DNA of 64,000 nt from Hippophae tibetana (lineage: Eukaryota; Streptophyta; Magnoliopsida; Rosales; Elaeagnaceae), in the NCBI GenBank assembly GCA_037013495.1, contig CM072805.1:41039169-41103168 (forward strand), written 5' to 3'. Positions 39,384 to 53,604 of this stretch are shown one piece after another. The position numbers and the translations under genes were made by a program. A model generated the notes under the pieces. The model saw only the letters and a list, made by a program, of their open reading frames with translations. It ran no database searches and was not told the origin of the DNA. The first letter of the stretch is position 1; each line of letters starts with the position of its first letter.

Positions 39384-39770
39384 TTAGATATTTGTAAATT
39401 TTTATTGGATAATAATACTTCAATCAATTAACTTTATGTTTTTTAGTTAGACATATTTTTAACTGGACACAAATAATTAGACATATATTTAACTAAAAAC
39501 CAAGGACCTTAATTTGAGTTGAACAAGTGTCCCACTTTACTCTAACAAATAGAATTATTCATTGATAAAGCTCTTGCATGTTCTTATCTCCTTATAGATT
39601 TGTTTAATTTTATTAGATAATAATATCTCAACCAATTAACTTTTTAGTTTTTAATTAGACAAATATCTAATTAGACACAATAGAGTTGAATATATGTCTA
39701 ATTAAAAACCAAAGATCTTATTTTGAGTTAAACACATGTCCAACTCATTTCTAACTAATAAGATCACAGC
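39384..39770. repeat. Diverged tandem duplication, about 209-base period
   Basis: The order atttgtaaatttttattgga, caatcaattaactt, tagttagacatat, aaaaaccaaggacctta, ttgagttgaacaagtgtccc in the first copy is repeated as atttgtttaattttattaga, caaccaattaactt, ttaattagacaaat, aaaaaccaaagatctta, ttgagttaaacacatgtcca. Both copies are rich in attagacatatgtctaat-like palindromes. Confidence 0.75.
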
Positions 39771-40486
39771 TCGATTAAATTCTGTACAATTAGACATATG
39801 TCTAATTCAGTTTCCACGAGTGGGATAACTGACCGATCAAACTCCGGTTAGTTAAACAATTCTTTAATTCTGAAAGATTAAATTAAACAAATATCAAATC
39901 AAAATTAAATCACAATTCTTAAATAAAATTAATGACAATTTTTTTTCATTTTGTTTGTAAAGTCAAATAAAAATGGATGATATATTTATTTTTATTAATA
40001 TGAGATATCACACCACATTTTATGATTTGAAATATCCTATAAACCACTTTAACATTACTTAATTATGCTTATATTATTTTTATAATTTTAATATTTATTT
40101 ATGATTTTATATATAGATTTTAATTCTGTTATTAATTAAAAAAATTCACGTGGAATAGAATATTTTGTAAAATAATGTTTCAATTTATTTAAAAGTAATC
40201 TTTTGACTTCATCATTATACATATGTAAATATTAATATATTATTTTAAAATAATTTTATTATATATAAATTAATATATTATTATGAGATAATATGTAAAA
40301 ATAATGTCATCCTTCTACATTAGGGATACGAAACCCGTTATTACTCGAGAAAAAAAATACTGATGTGAGGAAAAACAAGCTAATTTTATTTATTATTATT
40401 TTTTATGTAAAAGTAAGAATCACCAGTTTTTTTTTTTCCTACCTTAGTTATATATAATTACACATTCCAGGGTGACGTGTAATGAT

Positions 40487-40522
40487 ATTTTCTGTCACGC
40501 TTGGTTAAAAGTGACAGAAAAT
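40487..40522. repeat. Perfect 12-bp hairpin with 12-base loop
   Basis: attttctgtcac, loop gcttggttaaaa, gtgacagaaaat. The loop and arms match the weaker hairpin at 13368-13398. Confidence 0.7.
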
Positions 40523-41989
40523 AATATTTATGTATTAATATATTTATTAATTTTATTTATTTATATCTTATAATTTTAATTTTAATAAATCAATATAAAT
40601 ATTTTTCCTAAAATTTGTATTAGTATTAGTTCAACTTGGGTTTTTTCTTCTAGCTAAATGACGAAAATATTTAATTTTTTAAAAATAATTATGTTATTTA
40701 TATTTACATATTTATAATTAAAATTCAAACTCTACATTTTATATTTATATGTCATTTAACTACATCTTATTATTGTCAAAGTAGGTATGATACAAATTGC
40801 AAATTTTCTATAATTAATGAATGAATGAATAATACAAAAATAAGCATTAATTTAAACTACTTTATAGTGGGAAGAAGATAGTTACTAATTTACTTAAAAT
40901 ATAAAATATAAATAATTGCAAATGAAATGCATCGATATTGACATAATGACTAATTATAAATTTTGATTAAAATAGGGCAATTCATAATTAATGTTGGCAT
41001 CATGTCACCTAAGTACTAGACCTGACTTAGTGGTTGTGGAATAACTTTCAAACTTTTAATTTCTTCATTGATGTCACCTCAGTCAGGGAAATATTCATAA
41101 ACTTCAATAGACTTCTCTTCGAAAAAAAAAGAAGAAGTTGACATATAATATTACACGTATTTGAGTGAGTTCCATTTCGCAAATTAAGCCTTATTTATTT
41201 TAAAAATAACATTTAAATTATTAATTCAATAATAATATTATTATATTTCATAATCATAATTTACGTTATAATTTTTTATTAAATAAAATTATATTAATTC
41301 AATTATTTTTATTAATAACATTATAACACATAATTTAACATTCACCTTAAATTTAAAATATATAAAATTTTCATTATTAAAAGGTAAGCATAAAAACGCA
41401 ACAAAACAATTAAAGATAGACATAATTCAGTTAAGTCATTTTTTGGATAATAAAAAAACCTAAAAAAAAACCAATTTATTAGGAAATTTCAAAAATCACA
41501 TATAAAACACATTTTAACCAACAACCAAACTATTTTTGTTCAATTAGTTAGCTTAATTTAAATCTATATTAATTATGATAATATTATTTAAATAAAATAT
41601 AAAAAAAATTAATGAGATAAAATCATCAAATTTAAATATTTTATCAAAAGTTAAACATACAAAATAAACAAATTTCGTTATACATAATTTTTTTTATAAA
41701 AAATCTAAACTAAATCGATTTATTTAGTTAAAAAAAGGGTTGAATTGAACCTACTAGATCATCAAAAATCAACCTTAAGGGTTCGATTTATATCCAATCT
41801 GATTGGTTCAATCGATTTTAAAGTATTTATGTTTATCCCTAAATAAATTTTGCTTTAAAATCCACTAAGTGATTTACTTAATTGATTTAATTAAATCACT
41901 AGATTGATCCACATTTTTTAAATATTAATTAAATAATCATTGAATTGATCGAGAAGATGTTCGATTGATTGATCTATGTACTCGATCAA

Positions 41990-44450
41990 TTGAGCCATTA
42001 GGTCTTTGAATTTAATATATATTTCTATTACAAGTTAGATTGGATTTTTATGATATTATTCTTATTTCTTAAAAATATTTTAACCGATTTTATGGATAAT
42101 ATTGTAATATCACTTTAACCTAATGTGTTATAAAATATTCTATAAATACAAACTTAAGCACACATTTGAAACCAATCACACAAGAGTTTAATTATGCTTA
42201 TTTTCTTCATCTTTTATTTTCTATCTTGTTTTGTTAAAAGTTTTCAAGTATGTTTTTTCATTGAGTTATTTATTAAATTTTTTTGACTATGTTTGATAGA
42301 TTAACAACTCTATAATAATAATTGTGTTATTGTGCTTTTAACTTAATGTTATAGAGTTAATAATCATTTTTTAATTTATCTAATATATTGTTTAAATTAA
42401 CTAGTTAGGGTTGTTCATTATTAAATTTGTTTTAGGACACACAATTGTATTTGTGTTTATGTGCTAACTTTTAAGGTAACAATGATGCATGTTCGATTAA
42501 CTTGTGAGACTCAAGTTTGTCGAAATGCTAATCCAGATTCGAACGCCTATCTTATATAGACGATGATGAAAGTAACAGCTTATAAGTAGGTTACTTGGGG
42601 ATATTACCCAGGTGGCTAATTTGAGTTCTAGCATTGTAACTAGACACTTATTTTTCATAATAAATAATTAGGTGGTCCGTTAGACCAATAATTTTTCTCT
42701 TTGATCATTAATATGGTATATGTTGTTTCCACCTAAAACTCTCTTGTTTTCATATTTTTATTTCTGCATTACTTTACATAACTAAATTTGTTATACTTTC
42801 GTTGATATTCGTTATACTTTATGAAATTTTAATTTGTTATACTTCCGTTCATATTCCGTTAATTAGATTCATAACTAAATAAATGAAATTTCACTTGGTA
42901 TTAGAGTAGTCATTAAATACACTTAGTATGTCTAGGACTTTGTTACAAATCATTTAAGAGAGGGTTCATCTACAACCTGTACACCTTATTTTGATAGGTC
43001 TAATTACCAATATTAAAAGGCTCATATGAGAGCCTTTCGTTTATAGATGAAAAAGTTTGAAATTTTGTGCTTTATAGTTGGAAACCATATACGGTTATCA
43101 AAAATAATCTTTTTACTCCTAAACTTAGTAAAGACTTGACCACTGAAGATAAAATTGATAGTAACTGGAATAAAAAAGGTATAAATGCTATATTTAATAT
43201 TGTTTCTACTAATGAGTTTTATTGTATTTCTCATGTTGAAATCGCTAAGCATGCTTGTGATATTTTGGAGGTTTCCTATGAAGGTACCTTACAAGTAAAA
43301 TGAACAAATTTTTGCATGCTTAGTATTCAATTTAAGAATATTAGGATGAAAGAAAATGAAACTTTTTCTGAATTTTATGTTAAATTATGTGATATTATTA
43401 ATACTTTTGTTAATCTTGGAGATAAAATTGATGATTTTATGATAGTTTAAAAGATTCTTTAATTATTACCATATCACTTTCATGCAAAGGTCATTGCCAT
43501 TAATAAAAGAAAGTACATTGACAATATCAAAATAGAAGAATTTGTTGGATTAATTCAAACTTCCTCCTACAAAGAATAAATGTGTTTCTTTCAAAACTGC
43601 TATAATTGAAGAAGATGACAATGGAAATGCAGAATTGACACTCTTGCTCAAAAGGTTAAATAGAATCTTCAACATAAAGAACCCTAAAAACAAAGCTCAA
43701 CCAAGCCGTCAAAAGGATCAAAATTAGAGAGAACTCAAGCCTATGATTTCTGATGGTAAGAAACCAAAACACACTGGACCATAATGTTTAGAATGTATAT
43801 GTTTTGGTCATTTTGTAGTAGATTGTGCAATTAAAAAAAACTACACTGGAAGAGCTTTCAATACCACATTTACTCACTTTGAAAGCAACAACGACAATCT
43901 AGTTGAACTAGAAAACAATAACACAAACTTCCTAACATTTGTTACAAAAGTACGTAGATGTCCCAATAAGTTAGACATTAATTTAGACAATGAGGAAAGT
44001 GACATTAAATTTTTACTTAAATATTTTAATGTCACTAATATTCACGATGTGTTTAGAGAGTTCATAATATAAAAAAATGAAAGAAAATTTGCTTGGAAAA
44101 ATAATTAAACTTAATAACAAACTTAAATCCTTTAAAGTAAATTCATCACTACTTAACGGGACAATATTAATTTGTGTGAATGTTCTAATGACTTGAATTC
44201 AAGTCTTGTGGGTTTAGAATCAGAAAAACTAATTTTGGTACAGGAATTTAAATAATCAAAGGCATCGAGGTTATAATTAAAGTTGAAATGTTAAAAAAAG
44301 TTTTAGATTATGGAAAGTTAGTTAGAGACAAGATAATATTAGGATATGTAGACTAACACACTATACTATTTTCATCAAAATCAATAGAATTTATCAAATC
44401 TTTAAACATGTCATCTTCATACGATACACTTAATGTTAATTATAATTATA
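41990..44450 (+). mobile_element. Copia LTR-gag fragment (UBN2-type gag)
   Basis: A primer-binding-like site (ttggtattagagt, 42895-42907) resembles the initiator-Met tRNA site of plant Copia elements. The sequence just before it, about 41990 to 42890, has LTR features including a TATA-like ctataaatac at about 42139. Downstream, gag motifs are readable: FVLYGWKPYTVIKNNLF, HVEIAKHACDILEVSYEGT and a zinc-knuckle-like CLECICFGHFVVDC near 43790. No integrase, reverse transcriptase or matching 3' LTR was found. Truncated fossil with several breaks. Confidence 0.75.
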
Positions 44451-45034
44451 AGTACGAAAGTTTTATTCCTTCAATATCATATATTTTATAAATAGTTATA
44501 TTTAGTTATTTTATTATGTATTTTTATTTACATTATTATTATTAAATAATTATTTTAATCAAGTAAAAATTAAGAAAATTTTAATTGGATGATAATTTAT
44601 GTTGTTTATTATGCTTGTATATTTAATGAATGAATTTAGTTTTTACCAATTCATTCATAAAGAAATATTATTTATGTTTAAATCATCATTTATAAATCAA
44701 TAACAATTAATAAATTAATCAAATAATCAAATAATATTTATATTGTATTGCATTTAACTTATCATTTTCATTCTAAAATACGTACTAAGAGCACCAAATT
44801 CTATAACTTTTAAGTGATCCAAATAAAAATATCACAAAGTTTCTATACTGATGGTTAAATATTTTTTTAGGAGGGTAATTTCAAAATTTCAAAATAATAA
44901 TTATATCAGTTTTCCAGGGCAATTTCAAAATCAAAATATTTGTAAATTGGAATAACTTTTTTTATTGAATTTTCTTTAATGAAGATCTGAAGAGATGTAA
45001 GTCAACAATGGAGCTGTCATAATGTTCCATAATT

Positions 45035-45145
45035 GCCCCCTTTGATTACTCTCCATTGCCATACACAAGTCCCAAGGCTGACGAGATCTTGGTCAAGCGT
45101 GAGAAATTTCTTAGCCCTTTCATGTTTTATTTCTCGAATAAACTG
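45035..45145 (+). pseudogene. Exon fragment of an alanine-glyoxylate aminotransferase 2 homologue
   Basis: The frame reads APFDYSPLPYTSPKADEILV, then KREKFLSPFMFYFSNKL. This matches the N-terminal part of plant AGT2-type aminotransferases (Arabidopsis At3g08860 class: PPFxYxPPPYTGPSADxIL, KRxEFLSPSMFxxYxKPLNIVDGK). The match stops at the point where the family continues into NIVDGKMQYLFDE, and no later catalytic part (including the pyridoxal-phosphate lysine region) is found nearby. The frame stays open past 45145 to about 45271 by chance. Upstream, an in-frame stop lies just before the match. It is best read as a detached exon copy of a mitochondrial or peroxisomal enzyme gene, now non-functional. 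Whether it arrived by a transposon cannot be told. Confidence 0.75.
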
Positions 45146-45523
45146 GCGAGTCTTCAATTTTTCGTACACTATTACTCTCATATGTTACCTAATAAATTAC
45201 CCAGTTATATATTTAATCGATTAATTAGTATCTTAATTATGCTGGTCAACATTACAAAAGGGAATAAGTAGTATCTGTTCTATTTTTTTTATTCGGAAAT
45301 TGCTCTTGAAAAAATCATATTTTAGTTTTTTTTAAATTTCAAAATTACCCTTAAATAAAGTGGAACAGCTAATGCATGAATTTTAGGCTATTTTTTTTAT
45401 AAAAAAACTCCCTTGTCAAAAACTATGGGACGGTGGCCGCCCTTCACTAAACTTTTTGACATAAATAAAACTAATTAATCATGTTCGTAAATTTAAATTT
45501 AATATACATAAAACTTTAAATAG

Positions 45524-45745
45524 GTTAATGGTTTAATTTTTTTGGAATTGTTTAATTTTTTATTTCCTTTGAAAAATTAAACATTTATATATTTACCAAC
45601 ACCCTTTATACATATAATTCTAATTAAAATAAACATATATGATTAATAGCTTAATGGTTTAATTTTTTATTTCCTTTAAAAAATTAAACACTTATATATT
45701 TGCCTATACCCTTTATACATATAATTCTAATTAAAATACACATGA
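45524..45745. repeat. Tandem duplication, about 125-base period
   Basis: taatggtttaattttt, tatttcctttgaaaaattaa, ccctttatacatataattct and aattaaaataaacat are repeated in order with few changes. Non-coding. Confidence 0.8.
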
Positions 45746-45749
45746 GTTA

Positions 45750-48106
45750 TACTTAAAATAATTTATAATATTATTTAAAATTGTGATTGTATTATTTTAG
45801 TTAATTAATTAACTAAATATATATTATTTTAGTAAATTATACTATGTTACTTTAAATAAGCTTACAAATCTGATTAAGCTATGTTTGTAATAAGATTTTG
45901 AGAATTGTATATATAGTATGGTTTTAGCAAAAATATGTTTGTTTATTTAATGATCTTGGGGTAATTTTTTTTTCTTTTATATTTATAAATAATTGTTAGC
46001 ATAGTACTTATAAAGTGTTTAATTACAATTTTAATTAAAGTTTAAGGATAATATTGAAAGCATACTTAAAATACAAATTGCAAACTATACATCTTCATGT
46101 TTTCATGACCATCAAAATATATATTAAACATTGCATAGGCCAACAAAATTAGTATATATATGTAAAGCCACAACATTGTCGTAGTTGTTTTTATAATTGT
46201 GAACAATTTCTCTTTGTTTTTCATTTTTTCCTAGTTTTTCGTTTTGTTTTTTATATACATACACAAATACAAAATATTATTATAATAAATATATCTTATT
46301 CTTAAGAATATTTTATATGAAAGTTTTGTTGTGTATTATTTTAATATTATTATATATGTTTAATTGTTTAAACATATTAAAATTATTATACTTGTAATTA
46401 AGCGACAATTTATCCAATCTTATCTTATTAATTTAACGAACATATCGAGTTTAATAATTTTATTTATAAATAAATAATTAAACATGTCATTATTTTTTGT
46501 GTGGATAAGAATTAAAAATATTATCTACTAATATTTATAGTGGTCTCTCATTTTAAATTGTCATTGGTTTTTCATCTTTTATTTATTTTTTACTTTTTTT
46601 TAACTTTAGTTCTATTTTTTCATTTTTTATACAATAATAAACACTAAATTTGTTTTATAATAAATTTATTATACTTTTATAAATAATTATAGTTGATAGT
46701 TTTATTTTATATTATCTTTACATTATTATTCTTAGATAATTATTTTAATCACATAAAAGTTATTATATTTATAATCATATGATAATTTATGATGTTTCTA
46801 CTTACATTTTTAAAAAACATTTAATCAATTCGAATGAATTATATTTGTGTTAAATTTATCCTTTTTTAACAACTAAAAATTAGTAACCAATATTTATACA
46901 AAACTTAAAATTTTCATTCGAGATAATATCATAATAATTGAACAATAGTAAACTAATATATATTAGCAACACGAGACGAACACAAGTGATTAAATATCAA
47001 ATAATATTCTTAATTAACTCATTTATTATTTAAGGCAAAGCTTTTAATGAAACTAATAATGTGAATCAATCTAAATTTACATGAACATTTATTACTATTT
47101 TTATTTTTATTTTAAATGTGTATTCCTCCTTGATTAAAAAAAATATATTATTAAGTTAAATTTAATACTTTAAATATTTATTAATCATTAGAATTCTCCC
47201 ACTTGAGATATATTAAGAAAAATTAAAATACCTCTAAAATTTATATTAAAATAAGAAACATAGATACGTTCAAATAATACAAATAATAGTTACATGTAAT
47301 TATTTATTGTTATTATTAATCTTTAATTTTTTTGTTTTCTTTCGTTTTATCTTCTTTCACTCTAAATTCAAATTCTTCTATCCAAAATCTCCAATTTATA
47401 AATCACTTCCTTCATTTCCTTTCTTAATTAATATTTTTTGACATACATAAAGAATTAATACAAAATATATATTTAGAATTTAAGTAAATTAATTTTTTTT
47501 TAAAATTCTAAAAATAAGTGAATTTATAATATGATACAATTGACAACTATACTTCTAATATTTATTACTCTTGTTTTATTTTTTACTTAACTATCGTAAA
47601 TTTATTAAAGTAAAATGGAATGTAAATTTAATCAAAATTTTAAGAAATAATGTCAAATAATTCCTGAAAGTTAAAAGTTGTTATCAACTTATCATACACA
47701 TTTCCGTTCCTTATCACCTAGAAATAAAACTTTAGTTCGTTTGTAATTTAATATCGTGTAAAAACAATTATTCTAAACACGACAGACGAATTTGACATTA
47801 ATCTAAATAGTTTTAATGAATTTTGGTTAATGTTAAAAGGATTTTTCTTAAATGAAGATATCAAACTCGATTTTTTATTAAATAAATTATAAATTAATAC
47901 GATCTTATAAATAGGAGTATGCAATTCAATGTTTATAAAATTTTATTACATGGATTGAAATTTTAAAAAACCATTAATATTTCATTACATCAATTTGAAT
48001 TATTAGATTTTTTATTTTATTAGTAAGAAGAATAATTTTTTTTAAATGGAAAGCAGATTTTTAATACAATTTTAACTGATAACATATTATATTAGTTAGA
48101 ATCTCT
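45750..48106. other. Gene-free AT-rich stretch
   Basis: Nothing recognisable on either strand apart from A/T-rich low-complexity sequence. Confidence 0.6.
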
Positions 48107-48699
48107 TGGTACAAATATGTGAAAAACTATATAAGAACAATATTATCGATATATTGAAATATACTGTTTGTGTTGAGTTACAGTTTAGGTCGTTATCTTT
48201 AAGACGTTTTGCGGCTCTGTCCAAACTTATGTAAGCAAACACAACCTCGTCGTCCCCAGGATAAAACAACCCATAATCTTTTTTCTGTCTCGGAACTTCA
48301 CTGCACTGATTAAGTTCGGAATACTACACCTCTTAAATATTTATGTTTCTCGGAAATCTGAGAAAATAATTCTGAATTTTCTTTTCTTTGATTTTGCTAT
48401 GAAAAACTATAAAACTTTTTTTGAGTTGTTAACTTGTATTCTAAACTAAAAGTTATTAACCCTTATTTATAGTTGAAAAACTATGTGTAATGGTCATATA
48501 ATTATGAAAATAACGGTAAAAAATAACAGACACATAATTATGAAAATAACGGTAATAAAAGTAACAGACGCATAATTATGAGAATAACGGTCATAAAAGT
48601 AACGGATACATAATTATGAAAATAACGGTCATATAATTATAAAAATAACGGTCATAAAAGTAATAAAAAATATTTTTTTATTTAAATTCATTCCCAACA
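48107..48699 (-). repeat. 3' LTR of the Copia element
   Basis: It matches 53060-53604 along its length. It carries about five copies of a roughly 36-base unit based on cataattatgaaaataacgg, whereas the partner LTR has about three; this explains most of the length difference. Confidence 0.9.
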
Positions 48700-51600
48700 A
48701 TCCCTCACTTGAATTTTAAATAAAAATAGTTTCATCGAGCAACCGATCAATTAAAAGTATAAGATTGTACATAAGCAAAAAATGTCTATTGATTTGAACC
48801 TTTGTATAGTGTTGATGCTTTATAATATACTAGAGTAACTCGTAGTTTTGAACTCTATCTTTAACAACATTACACGCACAACCTTTCCAAGGTGTAGTTT
48901 GAAAAGCTCGTATTTTACGGTCATGTACGTGTATCCCAGTATAGTGAATGCTTTAGTAAATTTTGCCCAAAATTTTCATAGGAAGCAACTATACTTCCAT
49001 ATTCACATAAGTGAGTCTATCAAGAGTACTCCTGTAGCTACGTACTCCACTCCACATAGAGTATAGAACCTATTAAGAGTTTAATAATTAACTCATCCTT
49101 TCTATCGCTTCAGGACTTCATGCTTCTAACAATATAGAATGAGACTTCATAATAGCATTATTCATCTCATATCACTTCATGACTTGTTATTACCTATTGA
49201 ACTTATTTCTTGGGATCTCCAGTCTATAAGTTGGGTTACTATCATGAGTGACTCTTCATTCTAAAGGCATCAGTCACATTCCTTTCGAGGTTTTTGAAAA
49301 CCTTTCTCTTGTTAATCCTTTCGTCAAAGGATCAGCCAAAATTTCATCAGTACATATATGATCCATTCTTACAGCTCCTGTAGAGAGAAATTCTCTAACA
49401 GTACTATGTATCTATCATCTCTTGCTGTTGTAATAACGGTTCTAAATCTTTGCAATAGCCGCGGTACTATAGCAGTGGATCAGGATAGCTGGTATCGATC
49501 TTTTTCATAAAGGGATATCACCTAATAGACTTCTTAACTAGCAGTAACTAGTGTTATAATTTCAAAATCCATCGTACATTGAGCCAATATTGTCTATTAC
49601 TTAGTCTTCCAAGAAACAGCTCCACCAACAACGCTAAATATATAGCTGCTAGTTGCTTTGAAGTCTTCTGATAGAGTTTTGAAATCATCATCACTATATC
49701 CATCTAGAACAGTGGGAAATTTCTTATTATATAATCCAAGGTTCATAGTTTTCTTAAGGTATCTTATGACCCTTTAAATTGCATTTCAATGCTCTATACT
49801 AGGTCTATTGATAAACCTACATAATAGTCCCACAACATAAGCTATGTTTGGTCTAGTGTAATCATTAGCATAACGTAAGCTACCAATGATGCTCGCATAC
49901 TCAGTTTATCTAACACCGTCCCCGATGTTCTTGAACAACTTTACACTAGGATCATAAGGAGTACATATAAGTTTACAGTTAAAGTAATTATATTTCTTTA
50001 AGATATTCTCAATGTGATGAGATTGATGTAGAGAAATTCTCTTTTCAGACCTAGTAATCTTTATACCAAAGATTACACTCCGAGGTCTTTCATATCAAAG
50101 TTAGCACATAACAAAATTTTCACATTAACATGAATATTTGACACAAAAATAATCATGTCATCCACATATAAACATATAATAGTGTAAATGTCATTTTCTG
50201 ATTTATAATAAATGCATTTATCACTTTCATTCATTTTGAATTCATGTGGGATAACTATATTATCAATTTTTTTCAAGACTTGTTTAGGTACTTGTTTTAG
50301 ACCTTACATATGTTGATATAGTTTACAAACTTTATTTTGTTGACTTGGGATAACAAAGCCCTCAAGTTGGTCCATATAAATCTCTTCTTCTAAGTCACCA
50401 GTTAAGAAATCAATTTTGACATCTATTTGATGCACTGCTAAATCATGGATAGTAGCAAGAGAGAAAAGTATACATATGGAATTTATTCGTGTGATTGGTG
50501 AAAAGGTATAAAAGAAATCTACATTTTTCCTATGCCTATACCCTTTGACTACCAGACGAGCTTTGTACTTTTCAATAGTACTATCGAGTTTTAATTTCTT
50601 CTTTAGTATCCATTTACATTCTATGGTTTTGCAACCAGGAGGTAAGTTAACTAAATTTCAAGTTCTATTATACTCATGAGAGTCTATTTCATCATTTATG
50701 ACTTTTTTCTATAAGTTGGCATCTAAAGAAGATAAGGTTTTTAAAGAGTTTGGGGATCTTCTTCTAGGGTATAAGCATAAAAATCAGACCCAAAGTTCTT
50801 AAGGGTTCGAGTTTGTTTACTTCTCCTAATTTCAGTATTTAATTCCTCATTTTGTTTACTAGTTCTAATTATGGGTAAACAACTAGAAGAAGAGCCCACA
50901 CTATTCTTCAATTTAAATGAAAATCTATGTTCACAATAGTCAACATCATTTGATTATATAACTATGATCATGTAAGTCATAAAATTTATAAGCTTTACTA
51001 TTCACAACATATCCTATGAATACACATTTGTATGTTCTACTAGTAAGTTTATTTCTTTTAAGGATCAGGGATCCTAACATAGATTAAACAACCCCAAGTT
51101 TTAAGATAAGTTAAGTTTCTTATTTTTCAAAATTTCAGATGGTGAAATTTTACTAATAGATTTAGGCAATATATTTAGTACATAGCAAACAGTTAATAAA
51201 ATTTTCTCTCACCAATGGGAATGAGAACTAAAGTTTAATAAAATTGTAATAACTAATTCATCAAAAGTTCCATTTTTTTTCAGCTTTACCATTTATTCAG
51301 GAGAATTAGGTGCAGTTTTTTCATGTATGATTCCATGAGTTTTTTAAAAAAAAACATTGAGAATATTGGAATCATATTTAGTGCCTTTATCACTTAGAAA
51401 TCTTTTTATTTTTCTATTAAGTTGATTCTCAATCACAGTCATAAATATTTTAAACATGTCAAACGCTTCACTTTTATTTTTCATTAGATATACATAAGTA
51501 TAATCTAAACAGTCATCTATAAAAGTTATAAAATAGTGTTTCCCATTTTTTGTTAAATTTCCATCAAGTTCACATATGTCATAATGTATTAATTCTAAAG

Positions 51601-53059
51601 GTTCAGATTCTCTAACTATTGACTTATGTGAAGTTTTTGTTACTTTAGCTTGACTATAAAAGTCACATTTTTCCAAAATCATTCAAAAATAGTTTTGGAA
51701 TTAGTTCTAAGCTACTCATGTTCTTGATTATGCATTTATTAACATGACAAAGTCTAGCATGCCAAATATTAAAATAACTCAACATTCAATTTAAACATGT
51801 CATTAGTGGCGTACCCTTTTCCAACAAAAAATATTATTTTTAGTTATTGTATATAAATCAACTCATATAGTTTGAGTAAACCCAACTTTGTAAAGAAGAT
51901 ATCATGAAACTAAGTTCTTTCTCATCTCTGGAGTATGCAAGACATCTTTCAAGATGATAGTATTTCCAGAGGTAAACTTCAATTCCACCTTACAAGTACC
52001 AATAACTTTAGTGGAGTGGGAGTCGCCCAACATCACTTTCTTATCCTCAGACTCAGAGTAGGACTTGAACATATCTCGATCATAGCAAACATGGTGAGAA
52101 GCACCAGTGTCCACCCACCACCCCTCAGATCCACCAATAAAATTGATTTTAGATATCATAGCAATAAGTTGATCTTCGGTAAGATTCGCCTGCGGGGCAA
52201 GACGATTCCTGTTCCGACAGTTCCTAGCCAAGTGACTAGGTTTGTTACAACTATAACACATGAATGTGTTATTTCTTAAGGGGGGTTAAGGTCCATTCTG
52301 GAGAGGATAGTTTTTGTTTCTATTTTGGTGGTTGCGGTTTTGGTTATTATTGTGATTCTGAGTTTTCATATTTCTACCTTTAGGTTTCAAAATTACAGAT
52401 AATGGTTTCTTATTGGTACTGTTGTTTGAGACAACAAGTACTTCATCTCTTTGGTCTTATTTTCGGGCTTATTCTTCTATTCTTAAACGGGTTATAAGAT
52501 TTTCTAAAGAAAATTCCTTAGTTTTATGTCTAAGTGTATTCTTAAAATCTTTCTAAGCATGTGGTAATTTATCTATAATAATAGTTACTTGAAATTGTTC
52601 ATATAAAGTCATACCTTCCGAAGTTATTTCGTGTGATTGAGCTTCCACAGATTTATCATCAATCACTTGATACTTCATGTATCTACTCATATCATACTTC
52701 CTAGTTCTAGCTTCCTCAATATCGTACTTCTTTTGAAGTGCTTCCCAAATTTCCTTAGCAGACGATATCAGAGTTATAATAATCATACAAGTTATCAACT
52801 AATCTATTAAGAATAAAATAAATTTCATAGAAATAATTTTCTATCCAGGTGTTTAAATCTTTTATTGTAGCTTCAGTATGAGAATTAGGTTGTGTTGGTT
52901 TTTCAATAATAAGAACAAAAACGACATTTTACATGGTTAAGAAGAATAACATTTTTTTGTCTCCATTTTTAAAGTATAGTTTTTCAAAACGAAATGGTTT
53001 GTTGAGATCAGAGTTAACATTTCAGTAGACCTGACAGATAGAATCTGTCTTAAAATTAT

Positions 53060-53604
53060 TGGTACAAATATGTGAAAAACTATGTAAGAACAATATTATC
53101 AATATATTGAAATATACTGCTTGAGTTGAATCGCGGACTAGGTCGCTATCTTTAAGACATTTCGTTGCTCTGCCCAAACTTGTGCAAGTAAACACAACCT
53201 CGTCGTCTCCAGGATAAAACAACCCATAATCTTTTTCTGTCTCGAAACTTCACTGCATTGATGAAGTCCGAAATACTACACCTCTTAAATATTTATGTTG
53301 CTCGAAAATCTGAGAAAATAATTCTAAATTTTATTTTCTTTGATTTTGCTATGAAAAATCATAGAAATGTTTTTGAGTTGTTAAGTTGTATTCTAAATTG
53401 AAGGCTATTGCCTCTATTTATAGTTGAAAAACTATGTGTAACAGTCATATAATTATGAAAATAATGGTAAAAAATAACGGTCATAAAAATAAAAGTCGAA
53501 TAATTATGAAAATAACGGTAATAAAAGTAACAGCCATATAATTATAAAAATAATGATTATAAAAATAATAAAAAATATATATTTTATTTAAATTCATTTC
53601 CAAC
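53060..53604 (-). repeat. 5' LTR of the Copia element
   Basis: This is the partner of 48107-48699. Shared blocks include ggtacaaatatgtgaaaaac, caacctcgtcgtc, aaaacaacccataatctttt and tactacacctcttaaatatt. The reading frame crossing it on the minus strand is not a gene. Confidence 0.9.

Larger units (their letters stand above)
35200..41990. other. Gene-free AT-rich region
   Basis: No coding signal on either strand. Contents are a short duplication of cgtaataattattctatttt at about 35895-35955, an (AAT)n tract near 37350, a larger duplication at 39384-39770 and a hairpin at 40487-40522. The rest is unstructured A/T-rich sequence. Confidence 0.6.
48107..53604 (-). mobile_element. Copia (Ty1-type) retrotransposon with both LTRs, decayed
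   Basis: Two related LTRs, 53060-53604 (5' on the minus strand) and 48107-48699 (3'), start TGTTGG and end GTACCA. Between them, on the minus strand and in Copia order, are a gag region with zinc knuckle CYSCNKPSHLARNC (about 52260), a protease motif GWWVDTGASHHVC (about 52110), integrase (HYDICELDGNLTKNGKHYF, about 51600), reverse transcriptase (YVDDMIIF, about 50160) and RNase H to about 49300. Many breaks, and the LTRs are visibly diverged, so it is old. No target-site duplication was recognised. Confidence 0.92.
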
